Positions 40,786-49,271 of a DNA stretch of 64,000 nucleotides are shown piece after piece. Origin of the DNA: Luteimonas huabeiensis HB2. GTDB taxonomy: Bacteria; Pseudomonadota; Gammaproteobacteria; Xanthomonadales; Xanthomonadaceae. A program made the translations under genes and the position numbers. A model generated the notes under the pieces. That model searched no databases, was not told the DNA's origin, and worked only from the letters and a program-made list of their open reading frames with translations. Every line of letters starts with the position of its first letter. Within the stretch, counting starts at the first letter, position 1. The stretch spans positions 1 to 64,000 of the forward strand of contig NZ_JAAN01000005.1 of the NCBI RefSeq assembly GCF_000559025.1, in the 5' to 3' direction.

Positions 40786-41460
40786 TCAGAGTTCGCCGCG
40801 CGCGGCCATCGACACCGGCGGGCCGTCGCCGACGATGAAGTGGTCGAGCAGGCGGATGTCGACCAGCTTCAGCGCCTGCTTGAGATGGGCGGTGACGCGC
40901 CGGTCGGCCAGGCTGGGTTCCGGGTTGCCGCTGGGATGGTTGTGGCCCACGATCACCGCGGCCGCGTTGTGCCTCAGGCCGCGCCGGACGACCTCGCGCA
41001 GGTGGACTTCCGTGCTGTCGATGGTGCCGTGGAACAGTTCCTCGAACTGGATCGCCCGGTTGCGCGTATCCAGGAACAGCGCCGCGAAGATCTCGCGTGG
41101 GCGGTGGCGCAGGCGCTGAGCGAAGTAGCGGCCGGCCGAGGACGGGTCGGACATCCAGTCCCCGCGCTTCAGATCGTCATCCAGGTAGCGCTTGCCGAGT
41201 TCCAGCGCGGCCGCGATGCAGGATGCGCGCGCCAGCCCGATTCCGGGCAGGCGCATCAGCTGGGGCGGGCTGCGTTCGAGCACCGCGCGCAGCGAGCCAT
41301 GCCGCCTCAGGATGCCGCGGCCGGTGGCGAGCGCATCCTCGCCGTTCACGCCGCTGCCGATGAAGACCGCCAGCAGTTCCGCGTCCGACAGGACGCTGGC
41401 GCCGTGTTTCATGATCTTCTCGCGCGGCCGCTCGCTTTTTGGCCAATCGCAGATACGCAT
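40786..41460 (-). CDS. radC: RadC family JAB1/MPN-domain protein
   Basis: Protein of 224 residues: an N-terminal helix-hairpin-helix region (LMRLPGIGLARA, about 68-79) and a C-terminal JAMM metalloprotease-like domain with HNHPSGNPEPSLAD (His173, His175, Asp186 as zinc ligands). The original repair role of RadC is not supported; the biochemical function is unsettled. ATG 41460 has AAGGAG upstream with good spacing. It is convergently placed after the Fur-box gap and divergent from coaC. Confidence 0.94.
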   Translation of the reverse strand: MRICDWPKSERPREKIMKHGASVLSDAELLAVFIGSGVNGEDALATGRGILRRHGSLRAVLERSPPQLMRLPGIGLARASCIAAALELGKRYLDDDLKRGDWMSDPSSAGRYFAQRLRHRPREIFAALFLDTRNRAIQFEELFHGTIDSTEVHLREVVRRGLRHNAAAVIVGHNHPSGNPEPSLADRRVTAHLKQALKLVDIRLLDHFIVGDGPPVSMAARGEL

Positions 41461-41650
41461 GACGTTCTCCTTGGGAAGGCGCGCCACGGCGGACGGCCGG
41501 CACGGCGAGGGGAGGGACCGTGCGTCGGCGGGCCGCCGCCGTGGCGCTGGCCCCCATTCAAGCGCGCCCCTGGCGGACGAACAGCCGGGCGGATGCCTGG
41601 CATCGGGTAAGCTGTCCGCCCCCGTACGTGTCGGATTTCTTCGCAAGCCG

Positions 41651-42214
41651 ATGAGCGCCCCCTCCTCGCCTCTGCACGGCCTGCTGCAGGACCAGCGGGT
41701 GCTGGTCTGCGTCGGCGGCGGCATCGCCGCCTACAAGGCCGCAGACCTCGTGCGCCGCCTGCGCGACGCCGGCGCCCGGGTGCGGGTGGCGATGACCGAG
41801 AACGCCCAGCGCTTCGTCGGTACCGCCACGTTCCAGGCGGTCTCCGGCGAACCGGTGCGCACCTCGCTGTGGGACGCGGCGGCGGAAGCCGCCATGGGCC
41901 ACCTCGAACTGGCGCAGTGGGCCGACCGCGTGGTGGTCGCCCCCGCCACCGCCGACCTCATCGCGCGCCTGGCGCACGGCTTCGCCGACGACCTGGTCGC
42001 CACCCTGTGCCTGGCCACCGACGCGCCGGTGGCCATCGCCCCGGCGATGAACCACCGCATGTGGCGGCACCCCGCCACCCAGGCCAACGTGCGCACGCTG
42101 CGCGAACGCGGCGTGCGGGTGATCGGCCCGGACGACGGCCCGCTGGCCGAGGGCGAGTCCGGCCCGGGCCGGCTGCGCGAGCCGGAGGCGATCGTGCGCG
42201 AGCTGGCCGGATGA
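41651..42214 (+). CDS. coaC: CoaC, phosphopantothenoylcysteine decarboxylase (separate from CoaB)
   Basis: HFCD-family flavoprotein domain of 187 residues, catalysing decarboxylation of 4'-phosphopantothenoylcysteine in coenzyme A synthesis. The active-site His84 (GHLELAQWAD) and the PAMNHRMW motif with Asn134 are present. The substrate-clamp loop reads AEGESGPGRL (166-175): the usual catalytic Cys of the ACGDxGxGRM motif is Glu167 here. Gammaproteobacteria normally encode one fused CoaBC; here a stop codon ends CoaC and CoaB restarts in another frame with a 4-base overlap. Confidence 0.88.
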   Translation: MSAPSSPLHGLLQDQRVLVCVGGGIAAYKAADLVRRLRDAGARVRVAMTENAQRFVGTATFQAVSGEPVRTSLWDAAAEAAMGHLELAQWADRVVVAPATADLIARLAHGFADDLVATLCLATDAPVAIAPAMNHRMWRHPATQANVRTLRERGVRVIGPDDGPLAEGESGPGRLREPEAIVRELAG

Positions 42215-42855
42215 GCGCTTCGCTGGCGGGCAGGCGCGTCGTGGTCAGCGCCGGGCCGACCTACGAGGACATCGACCCGGTGCGCTTCCTCGGCAACCGC
42301 AGCAGCGGCAAGATGGGCTTCGCGCTCGCCGCGGCCGCGGCGCGGCGCGGCGCCGAGGTGGTGCTGGTGGCCGGCCCGGTGGCGCTCGCCACGCCGGCGG
42401 GCGTCTCGCGCGTGGACGTGCGCTCGGCGGCGCAGATGCGCGAGGCGGTGTTCGCCGCGCTGCCGGCCGATGCCTACATCGGCGCCGCCGCCGTGGCCGA
42501 CTACACGCCGCGCCGGCCCTCGCCCGAGAAGGTCAAGAAGACCGGCGAGACCCTGCTGCTGGAGCTGGTGCGCACGCCCGACATCCTGGCCGAGCTGGGC
42601 GCGCACGCGCTGCGCCCGCGGCGCCTGGTCGGGTTCGCCGCCGAGACCGGCGACCTGGCGCGCTACGCCCAGGACAAGCTGGTCCGCAAGCGCCTGGACA
42701 TGATCGCCGCCAACCGCGTGGACGTTCCCGGCCAGGGTTTCGAGGGCGACGACAACGCGCTGTCGGTGTACTGGCCCGGCGGCGAGCGCACGCTGGGGCC
42801 GGCGCCCAAGACCGAACTGGCCGAGCGCCTGCTCGACCTCGTGTTTCCCGATTGA
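42211..42855 (+). CDS. coaB: CoaB, phosphopantothenate-cysteine ligase (separate from CoaC)
   Basis: The C-terminal half of a normal CoaBC as its own gene, 214 residues. It links phosphopantothenate to cysteine using CTP in bacteria. The signature [22 protein letters not shown] (about 13-34) forms the nucleotide and dimer site, followed by AAAVADY and KVKKTGE, and the lysine loop [16 protein letters not shown] 42211 overlaps the coaC stop (ATGA), so coupled translation can supply both subunits. dut follows 59 bp later. Confidence 0.9.
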   Translation: MSASLAGRRVVVSAGPTYEDIDPVRFLGNRSSGKMGFALAAAAARRGAEVVLVAGPVALATPAGVSRVDVRSAAQMREAVFAALPADAYIGAAAVADYTPRRPSPEKVKKTGETLLLELVRTPDILAELGAHALRPRRLVGFAAETGDLARYAQDKLVRKRLDMIAANRVDVPGQGFEGDDNALSVYWPGGERTLGPAPKTELAERLLDLVFPD

Positions 42856-42913
42856 GCCGTTCCCCGGCCGAACCCCCACCGGTGCCGCGGCGCCGGTCCA
42901 GCACGGAGCCCGC

Positions 42914-43378
42914 GTGTCCGCCCACCATCTCCTCCAGGTCCGTCGCCTCGACGCGCGCTACGGCGCCGAGTGGCCGCTGCCCGCCTACGCCACCGCCGGC
43001 AGCGCCGGCCTCGACCTGCGCGCGGCGCTCGACGCCGACCTGACCCTGCACCCCGGCGATGCCGCGCTGATCCCGACCGGGCTGGCGATCCACATCGCCG
43101 ATCCGGGCCTGTGCGCGATGATCCTGCCGCGCTCGGGCCTGGGCCACCGCCACGGCATCGTGATGGGCAACGGCACCGGGCTGATCGACGCCGACTACCA
43201 GGGCCCGCTGATGATCAGCGCCTGGAACCGCGGGCGCGCGCCCTATGCGATCGCCCCCGGCGATCGCATCGCGCAACTGGTGCTGCTGCCGGTGGTGCGC
43301 GCCGAACTCGCGCTGGTCGACGACTTCGAGGCGAGCGCGCGTGGCGCCGGCGGGTTCGGCCATACCGGCCTGCGCTGA
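42914..43378 (+). CDS. dut: Deoxyuridine 5'-triphosphate nucleotidohydrolase
   Basis: Trimeric dUTPase of 154 residues that hydrolyses dUTP to dUMP and diphosphate. The five family motifs are visible in order: [19 protein letters not shown], the catalytic [23 protein letters not shown] and the C-terminal arm [14 protein letters not shown] 42914 is the start; it fits the family N-terminus. The coaBC-dut order is common in proteobacteria. Confidence 0.96.
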   Translation: MSAHHLLQVRRLDARYGAEWPLPAYATAGSAGLDLRAALDADLTLHPGDAALIPTGLAIHIADPGLCAMILPRSGLGHRHGIVMGNGTGLIDADYQGPLMISAWNRGRAPYAIAPGDRIAQLVLLPVVRAELALVDDFEASARGAGGFGHTGLR

Positions 43379-43507
43379 GCGCAGCGGCTGCGGTACCCGC
43401 GGCCGCGCAATCGCGCTAGGGTATGCCGCGCACGGGCGGCGCCGTCGCGGCGCCGCGACGGCGCGCGGGCCGCGGCTCGCGGCCGACAGGTCCAGGGGGA
43501 CGACAGG

Positions 43508-45829
43508 ATGACCGAGACCCAACCGCACAAGGCGCGGCAACTGCTGGCCCGCGCACGCCCGGCCATGCCCGCCGTCGCGATCGTGCTGCTCCTGCTGGCG
43601 GCCTGGCTGGCCTGGAGCGGCTGGCGCCAGATCGAGGACGAGCATCGCCGGACCGGCCTGCAGCAGGCGCGCGACGCCACCGTCGAGGCGGTCGGGCGCG
43701 CGCTCAAGAGCGAGCAGGATCGGATGGCCGCCCGCCTCGAGTCGCCGCAGGTGCGCCAGCCGTTGCTCGACGGCCGCCTGGAAGCCGCCGCGGCCGCGCT
43801 CGCGCACGAATGGCCGGGCCTGGAGGAGGCCGCGGTCTACCCGCCGGCGCTGGAAAGCGTGTACGCAGGCCTGCCGGCGGGCAGCTTCGGCCGCGCGGCG
43901 GTGCTGGAGGCGGCGATGATCGAGGACCGCGCGGTGGACTGGGTCATCCGCGAGGACGACGCCCTGCGGCTGGCGGTGGCGATGCCGGTCCGCGATGCGC
44001 GCAACGCGCTGGCCGGGGTCGCGTTCGCGCGCCTGCCGCTCGCGCGCGTGGAGGCCGCCTTCCAGGCCGCGGACATCGACGGCGAGCGCATGTACCTGGC
44101 CGTGCGCCAGGGCGGCGTCACCCTGCTTGAACGCGGCAGCGCCCAGTATGCCGGCGCCGCCGAACGGCTGGCCGCGCCGGTGCCCGGCACCGGCCTGCGC
44201 ATCGCCGCCGCGATGCCGCACCCGGTGGCCGCGCCTTTCGGTCTGTCCGGGCCGGCGACGGTCGGCGCCGCGCTGGCGCTGCTGCTGCTGGCCTACCTGT
44301 GCTGGCGCGTGCTGCCCAGCCTGGGCCGCGCCGCCGCGGACGCCGGCGACGACGCGCCCACGCTGTCCGAGGCGGTCGCGCTCGCGCGCACCCAACCCGT
44401 TCCTTCCGCCAACGCATCCGAGGTCAAAGACGTGCCCCAGTCCCAGCCAGCCCGCATCGATCGCAGCATCTTCCGCGCCTACGACATCCGCGGCGTGGTC
44501 GGCGAGACGCTCGATGCCGGCGTCGCCGCGCTGATCGGGCAGGCGATCGGCTCGTTGATGCACGAGCAGGACCTGACCGACATCGTGATCGGCCGCGATG
44601 GCCGCCTCTCCGGCCCGGACCTCGTCGCCGGCCTCATCGAGGGCCTGCGCCGCGCCGGCCGCAACGTGATCGACATCGGCATGGTGCCCACGCCGGTAGC
44701 CTACTTCGGCGCCTATCACCTGCGCACCGGCTGCTGCGTCTCGCTGACCGGCAGCCACAACCCGCCCGACTACAACGGCTTCAAGATCGTCGTCGGCGGC
44801 GAGACGCTGTCCGGCGACGCCATCGTCGATCTCCACTCGCGCATCAGCGAAGGTCGCCTGTACGCCGCGCCCGCGCCCGGCGGACTGCAACAGCGCGACA
44901 TCGCCCAGGACTACGTGGAGCGGATCGCCTCCGACGTGCAGACCGAGCGCCCGCTCAAGGTGGTGGTGGATGCCGGCAACGGCGTCGCCGGCGAGATCGG
45001 CCCGCGCGTGCTGGAGGCGATCGGCGCGGAGGTCGTGCCGCTTTACTGCGAGATCGACGGCACCTTCCCCAACCACCATCCCGACCCGAGCGAGCCGCAC
45101 AACCTCGAGGACCTCGCCCGCATGGTCGCGCAGCTCGATGCCGACCTCGGCATCGCCTTCGACGGCGACGGCGACCGCCTCGGCGTGGTGACCCGCGATG
45201 GCGAGAACATCTACCCCGACCGCCTGCTGATGCTGTTCGCCGCCGACGTGCTCGAGCGCAACCCGGGTGCGGTGATCCTGTACGACGTCAAGTCCACCGG
45301 CCGCCTGCCCGGCCACATCCTGCGCCACGGCGGCAGCCCGCTGATGTGGAAGACCGGGCACTCGCTGATCAAGGCGAAGATGCGCGAGACCGAGGCCGAA
45401 CTCGCCGGCGAGATGAGCGGCCACTTCTTCTTCGCCGAACGCTGGTACGGCTTCGACGACGGCATCTACGCCGCCGCCCGCCTGCTGGAGATCCTGGCCG
45501 CGCAGCCGGAAGCGCCCAGCGCCGTGCTCGCCGCGCTGCCGGCCGGCGTTTCCACGCCCGAGATCAAGGTGCCGGCCCCCGGCGGCGACCCGCACGCCTT
45601 CGTCGAGCGCTTCCAGGCCGCGGCCCGGTTCGACGGCGCGCGCCTGTCCACCATCGACGGCCTGCGCGCCGACTGGCCCGACGGCTGGGGCCTGGTCCGC
45701 GCCTCAAACACCACCCCGGTGCTGGTGCTGCGCTTCGACGCCGACGACGAGGCCGCGCTCGACCGCATCCGCGAAGCCTTCCGCGCCGAGCTGCTGGCGG
45801 TGGAGCCGGAGCTGGCGCTGCCGTTCTGA
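43508..45829 (+). CDS. Phosphomannomutase/phosphoglucomutase (AlgC/XanA type) with an N-terminal membrane-anchored periplasmic domain
   Basis: Fusion of 773 residues. Residues 21-39 and about 248-268 are transmembrane helices enclosing a periplasmic sensor-like domain (about 40-245). From about 318 it is an alpha-D-phosphohexomutase: FRAYDIRGV, catalytic Ser416 in TGSHNPPDYNGF, the Mg loop DGDGDRLG and the C-terminal phosphate-binding RASNTTP. The enzyme makes mannose-1-P and glucose-1-P for LPS, xanthan-like polysaccharide or alginate. The E. coli and Pseudomonas enzymes lack the anchor; this long form is typical of xanthomonads. ATG 43508 has a GACAGG-type ribosome site. Confidence 0.93.
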   Translation: MTETQPHKARQLLARARPAMPAVAIVLLLLAAWLAWSGWRQIEDEHRRTGLQQARDATVEAVGRALKSEQDRMAARLESPQVRQPLLDGRLEAAAAALAHEWPGLEEAAVYPPALESVYAGLPAGSFGRAAVLEAAMIEDRAVDWVIREDDALRLAVAMPVRDARNALAGVAFARLPLARVEAAFQAADIDGERMYLAVRQGGVTLLERGSAQYAGAAERLAAPVPGTGLRIAAAMPHPVAAPFGLSGPATVGAALALLLLAYLCWRVLPSLGRAAADAGDDAPTLSEAVALARTQPVPSANASEVKDVPQSQPARIDRSIFRAYDIRGVVGETLDAGVAALIGQAIGSLMHEQDLTDIVIGRDGRLSGPDLVAGLIEGLRRAGRNVIDIGMVPTPVAYFGAYHLRTGCCVSLTGSHNPPDYNGFKIVVGGETLSGDAIVDLHSRISEGRLYAAPAPGGLQQRDIAQDYVERIASDVQTERPLKVVVDAGNGVAGEIGPRVLEAIGAEVVPLYCEIDGTFPNHHPDPSEPHNLEDLARMVAQLDADLGIAFDGDGDRLGVVTRDGENIYPDRLLMLFAADVLERNPGAVILYDVKSTGRLPGHILRHGGSPLMWKTGHSLIKAKMRETEAELAGEMSGHFFFAERWYGFDDGIYAAARLLEILAAQPEAPSAVLAALPAGVSTPEIKVPAPGGDPHAFVERFQAAARFDGARLSTIDGLRADWPDGWGLVRASNTTPVLVLRFDADDEAALDRIREAFRAELLAVEPELALPF

Positions 45830-45952
45830 GGGGCTTCCGACACGGCCCTGCGCTCAGCAGCGCGCGCCATCGCGCCAGGAACGCCGGCGCTTGTCTGCGC
45901 AATGCACGAGTGCTAAAAGCCGGCAATCTCCCAACTCCTGGTTGGAACGGAT

Positions 45953-47098
45953 ATGACGTCCCGCATGGATGCCTGGATGCGACGACATCGGGATTGGCGC
46001 TCGTTCGCCTCGAGCGCGCTGTTGGTGGCCGCGTTGTCCGGCTGCCACGGCGCAGCGCTGGCGCAGCCCGCTGCAGCGCAGCCCGACTCGGTGGAGCATG
46101 CCGCCCCGCCCCCGTCCGACAGCGACCAATACGAGGGCGGCCGCAAGTATCGCGAATGCGTGGCCGCCGCTGGCGACGATGCCCGGACCCGGGCGCGCTG
46201 CCTGGAGGACGAGCTGACGTATCAGTACGGCGGCATGGAGCGGTTCTTGTGGGGGATGGAGGTCAAGCTCGACCCAGCGCGGGCACGCGCCTTGCGCGCC
46301 GAGCAGCGCGAGTGGGAGGAGGACACCGATCGCCTGTGCGCCGCCGCGACGGTCGAAGCCCGGCCCGCCAGCCAGCTCTGCCGCCTCCAGCGCACGCGTG
46401 CGCGGATCGGCGAACTCGGCCGGCTGCGGTCGGAGCTGGATCCGGAGTTCTGGGCCAAGGACCAGCCGGATGCCGATGGATCGCTGCAATTGCGGTTGGG
46501 CGATACGTCGATCGAGATGCAGTCGGATGGCTGCATCGATCGGATGGTGAACATATTGATCTGCAGCAATGTTCGCTTGGCGATCTCAACGCCGGAGCTG
46601 AGTCGGCAGACGGTTTTCCTGCCGGAAGTCTGGCTTCCAAAGGCACTCCGGCCAGACCGTGACCCTCCCGCGATCATCGGTGCCCGCGGATCATTGGAGG
46701 CGGGCTTCAGCGAAGGCCGCAACGGCATCATCTTGACCGATATCGACGAGGATGGACACGAAGACCTGATGGTCTGGAGCGGTCCGGACGGCAGTTATGG
46801 CGATCCGTCCTACACCTATTATCTGTACGATCCGCAAGCCCGGCGGCTGGTTGAGAACACCGCGCTCGCCGCGCTGATGGAAGGTCATTCCCTGTCGCGG
46901 ATCGTGCGTGGCCGCATCTACGCCTGGTATCGCAGCGGACCGTGCGATCGCGGCGAGAAGCTGATAGAGGTGCACGATGCCGTTCCCCGGATCGTGGCGC
47001 GCAGGGATTACGCCGCCTGCGGAGAGAATGCACTGGATGCGGAGGAAATCTTCGACGATTCGTGGATGACGACGCCGCAAGGAGAGCCGACACCGTGA
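45953..47098 (+). CDS. Lipoprotein with LprI-like and XAC2610-like domains, putative lysozyme-effector immunity protein
   Basis: Predicted lipoprotein of 381 residues, lipobox ending at Cys31 (ALSGC). Residues about 60-155 have the cysteine pattern (69, 83, 129, 143) and the QREWEEDTDRLC helix of LprI-type lysozyme inhibitors (DUF1311). The C-terminal half has NGIILTDIDEDGHEDLMV (about 258-274), the calcium-type DxDxDG loop of XAC2610-like proteins; XAC2610 of Xanthomonas citri is the periplasmic inhibitor of lysozyme-like effector XAC2609. Its stop overlaps the GTG of the GH19 gene by 4 bases. A role as the cognate immunity protein is inferred from homology and coupling. The gene is less GC-rich than its flanks. 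Confidence 0.8.
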   Translation: MTSRMDAWMRRHRDWRSFASSALLVAALSGCHGAALAQPAAAQPDSVEHAAPPPSDSDQYEGGRKYRECVAAAGDDARTRARCLEDELTYQYGGMERFLWGMEVKLDPARARALRAEQREWEEDTDRLCAAATVEARPASQLCRLQRTRARIGELGRLRSELDPEFWAKDQPDADGSLQLRLGDTSIEMQSDGCIDRMVNILICSNVRLAISTPELSRQTVFLPEVWLPKALRPDRDPPAIIGARGSLEAGFSEGRNGIILTDIDEDGHEDLMVWSGPDGSYGDPSYTYYLYDPQARRLVENTALAALMEGHSLSRIVRGRIYAWYRSGPCDRGEKLIEVHDAVPRIVARRDYAACGENALDAEEIFDDSWMTTPQGEPTP

Positions 47099-48570
47099 GC
47101 GATGGATATGGGCGCAGCGCGCCTTCGCCGATCAGTCGCGACCAGTCGGTCCGCCTGATCGTGCAGACCTGCCTGGCGGAAGGGGTGACCGACCCGCGCC
47201 AGATCGCCTATGTGCTGGCGACCGCACAGCACGAGAGCCAGAACTTCACCAGTCTCGAAGAGGAACACGGCCGCAAGCAGGCGGCGCAGAGGGGCTATGA
47301 AGGCAATGAGCGCACCGAGGGCGGCGCGATACTGGGCCTGGGCGCCGAGGAATACTTTGGACGTGGCTATGCGCATCTGACCCACTGGTACAACTACCAG
47401 CGCCTGGGCGCGGCACTGGGGCGCGGCGACGAGCTGCTGGACAACCCGTCGCTCGCGGCCGAACCCGAGATCGCAGCCGGGGTGCTTGTCGTCGGTATGC
47501 GCGACGGCTTGTTTACCGGCCGCGGCCTCCATCACTACATCACCGCCGAAAACGCAGATCATTTCAACGCCCGCAGGATCGTGAACGGCACCGATCGTGC
47601 CTCCGACATCGCCGCGCTGGCCCGTGCGTGGGAGCCGAAGGTCGCCGATTTGGTGACCTCGGTCCGTCGAGATGGCGTCGATCTGACGCCACTGCCGGCG
47701 ACGCGCGACGACGATGCGCCGTTGCGGCGCGGCGATGCGAACGCGCGCGTATTCGAGTTGCAGCAATACCTGGCGGCGTTGAACGTCGCCGATGCGGCGG
47801 GCCGGCCCTTGTCGCCCGACGGCGACTTCGGGCCCGCGACCGAGCAGGCCGTTCGCCACTACCAGGGCAGGGTGGGGATCGAGCCGCGGACCGGAACGGT
47901 CGATCAGGTGTTGTTCGACCGGATCCGGGGCGAAGCGCTGCAGGCCGAGCCGGGTTTCCGGCTCAAGACCATCATGGAACTGCACGGCCCCTTGAACGAT
48001 GGCGTGCTCGCTCCCGGGGAACGCGGCGATGCGGTCGCCGACCTGCAGAGGCAGTTGCAGGGACTAGGCGCGCGCGGCGAGAACGGACAACCGCTGCGGG
48101 TCAGCCGACGCTATGACGCGGATACGCAAGCAGCCGTGCGCGGGTTCCAGCGCGACGAGGGCATCGCCCCCGCCAATGGCTTGGCCGATGAGCGCACCCG
48201 CGATGCGCTCAATGCCCGCGCAGTGGAATTCGGCCTGCCCGAGACCGTCGAAGTGGTGCGTCGCAGGCCGGAGGTCCAGAACGCACATCAGCAGCAAGCG
48301 CCGGCGCAGGAAGAAAGCACCTCGTCGGAGCAGCACCGGAGCATGCAGCAACCTCAGTCCGGCCCGTTCAACGATCCGTTCGCGGACCGCTACTTCGCCG
48401 CGGTCATGGCCGGCGACAGCGATCTCGCCGACCGGATCGCGATCGAGTTCGCGCAGTCGCCGGAAGGGCAGCGCCTGGCGCGACTGGGCGACGAGGCGCT
48501 TGCGCAGCAACAGGCGCTGGAGCGGCAGCAGGCGCTAGCGGGGCAGCAGGAGCCGATGATGCGGATGTGA
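47095..48570 (+). CDS. GH19 lysozyme-like effector with two peptidoglycan-binding domains and a Gln-rich tail
   Basis: Protein of 491 residues without a signal peptide. Residues 1-190 resemble GH19 chitinase/lysozymes: the catalytic Glu47 in AHESQNF and the YFGRGYAHLTHWYNY block at 87-101. Two PG-binding-1 repeats follow (about 210-275 and 308-373), each with the GDxxxxVxxLQ...DxxTxxAVxxFQ pattern. The tail (395-491) is Gln-rich with FAQSPEGQRLARLGDEALAQQQ. The architecture matches X. citri XAC2609, a type IV secreted bacteria-killing hydrolase; the tail resembles its secretion-signal region only in position and Gln content. GTG 47095 has AAGGAG upstream and overlaps the immunity gene. Confidence 0.85.
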   Translation: MSDGYGRSAPSPISRDQSVRLIVQTCLAEGVTDPRQIAYVLATAQHESQNFTSLEEEHGRKQAAQRGYEGNERTEGGAILGLGAEEYFGRGYAHLTHWYNYQRLGAALGRGDELLDNPSLAAEPEIAAGVLVVGMRDGLFTGRGLHHYITAENADHFNARRIVNGTDRASDIAALARAWEPKVADLVTSVRRDGVDLTPLPATRDDDAPLRRGDANARVFELQQYLAALNVADAAGRPLSPDGDFGPATEQAVRHYQGRVGIEPRTGTVDQVLFDRIRGEALQAEPGFRLKTIMELHGPLNDGVLAPGERGDAVADLQRQLQGLGARGENGQPLRVSRRYDADTQAAVRGFQRDEGIAPANGLADERTRDALNARAVEFGLPETVEVVRRRPEVQNAHQQQAPAQEESTSSEQHRSMQQPQSGPFNDPFADRYFAAVMAGDSDLADRIAIEFAQSPEGQRLARLGDEALAQQQALERQQALAGQQEPMMRM

Positions 48571-48607
48571 GCCGCATCCGTGCGACAGGATTCAAGGGGA
48601 CGCCGTC

Positions 48608-49165
48608 ATGGATAGCCGGGATTTGAAGCCGAATGCCGACATGCCGCCGGATGCGGTGAAAGCATTGATGATGCTGCGCTCGGAAATGGCCCAGCGCGAA
48701 GCCCGCATGGGGGCCTCTTTCAACGAACAAGTGCAGTCGCTTCGGCGGGAAGTGCAGCAGTTCCGACGCGACATCGAAGGCATCGTCGGCGGTGCCGGTG
48801 CGCGGATCGTGAGGGAGGCCAAGGATGCGGTTTCCCCCGTTGCGGCTGAGTATGGCCGCGCCATCTCGGCGACCTCCGCGCATCTGCAGGGAGCCAGCAG
48901 AACCGTGTGGGCCTGGTTCGCTGCCGCCGGCTCGATCCTGCTGCTGGTGCTGCTCGTCGCTTGGGCCGTGCTGGGCTACTACCGCCGCGAGCTGGCGCAG
49001 GCCCAGGACGAGTTGGCGCGCTACGAGCATGCCGTGCCGGTGGTGCAGGCGTTCTTCGCTTCCGATGCCGTCGTGTGCGATGGCCGCATCTGCGTCAACG
49101 TCGATCCCGAGGGACGGCTGCGAGGCGACAGGAAGCAGTACCAGCAGGCGCGGCCGCGGCCGTAG
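48608..49165 (+). CDS. Hypothetical coiled-coil membrane protein of the effector operon
   Basis: I do not recognise a characterised family. Protein of 185 residues: a hydrophilic, charged coiled-coil-like start (about 15-60, SEMAQREARMGASFNEQVQ region), an amphipathic stretch, one transmembrane helix (about 97-120), then a periplasmic or cytoplasmic tail of about 60 residues ending in a basic QQARPRP segment with two cysteines (CDGRIC). It lies 38 bp after the GH19 effector on the same strand and has the same lower GC content, so it was probably acquired with the pair. An adaptor, a second immunity factor or a secretion chaperone are all possible. Confidence 0.6.
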   Translation: MDSRDLKPNADMPPDAVKALMMLRSEMAQREARMGASFNEQVQSLRREVQQFRRDIEGIVGGAGARIVREAKDAVSPVAAEYGRAISATSAHLQGASRTVWAWFAAAGSILLLVLLVAWAVLGYYRRELAQAQDELARYEHAVPVVQAFFASDAVVCDGRICVNVDPEGRLRGDRKQYQQARPRP

Positions 49166-49218
49166 CGGTTGCCATGAAGGCTAAGCGTCCGGTGCCATTA
49201 CGACATTTCGCTATCCGA

Positions 49219-49260
49219 CCGGACGACGCCCGCCGCCGCGAGGCCGTGGGCGTCGTCCGG
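49219..49260. terminator. Large hairpin between convergent operons
   Basis: CCGGACGACGCCC (49219-49231) and GGGCGTCGTCCGG (49248-49260) are a perfect 13-bp inverted repeat with a 16-base loop, between the effector operon and the convergent mechanosensitive-channel-like gene. No clear T-tract; position suggests a bidirectional terminator. Confidence 0.55.
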
Positions 49261-49271
49261 CGTCGCGCGGC

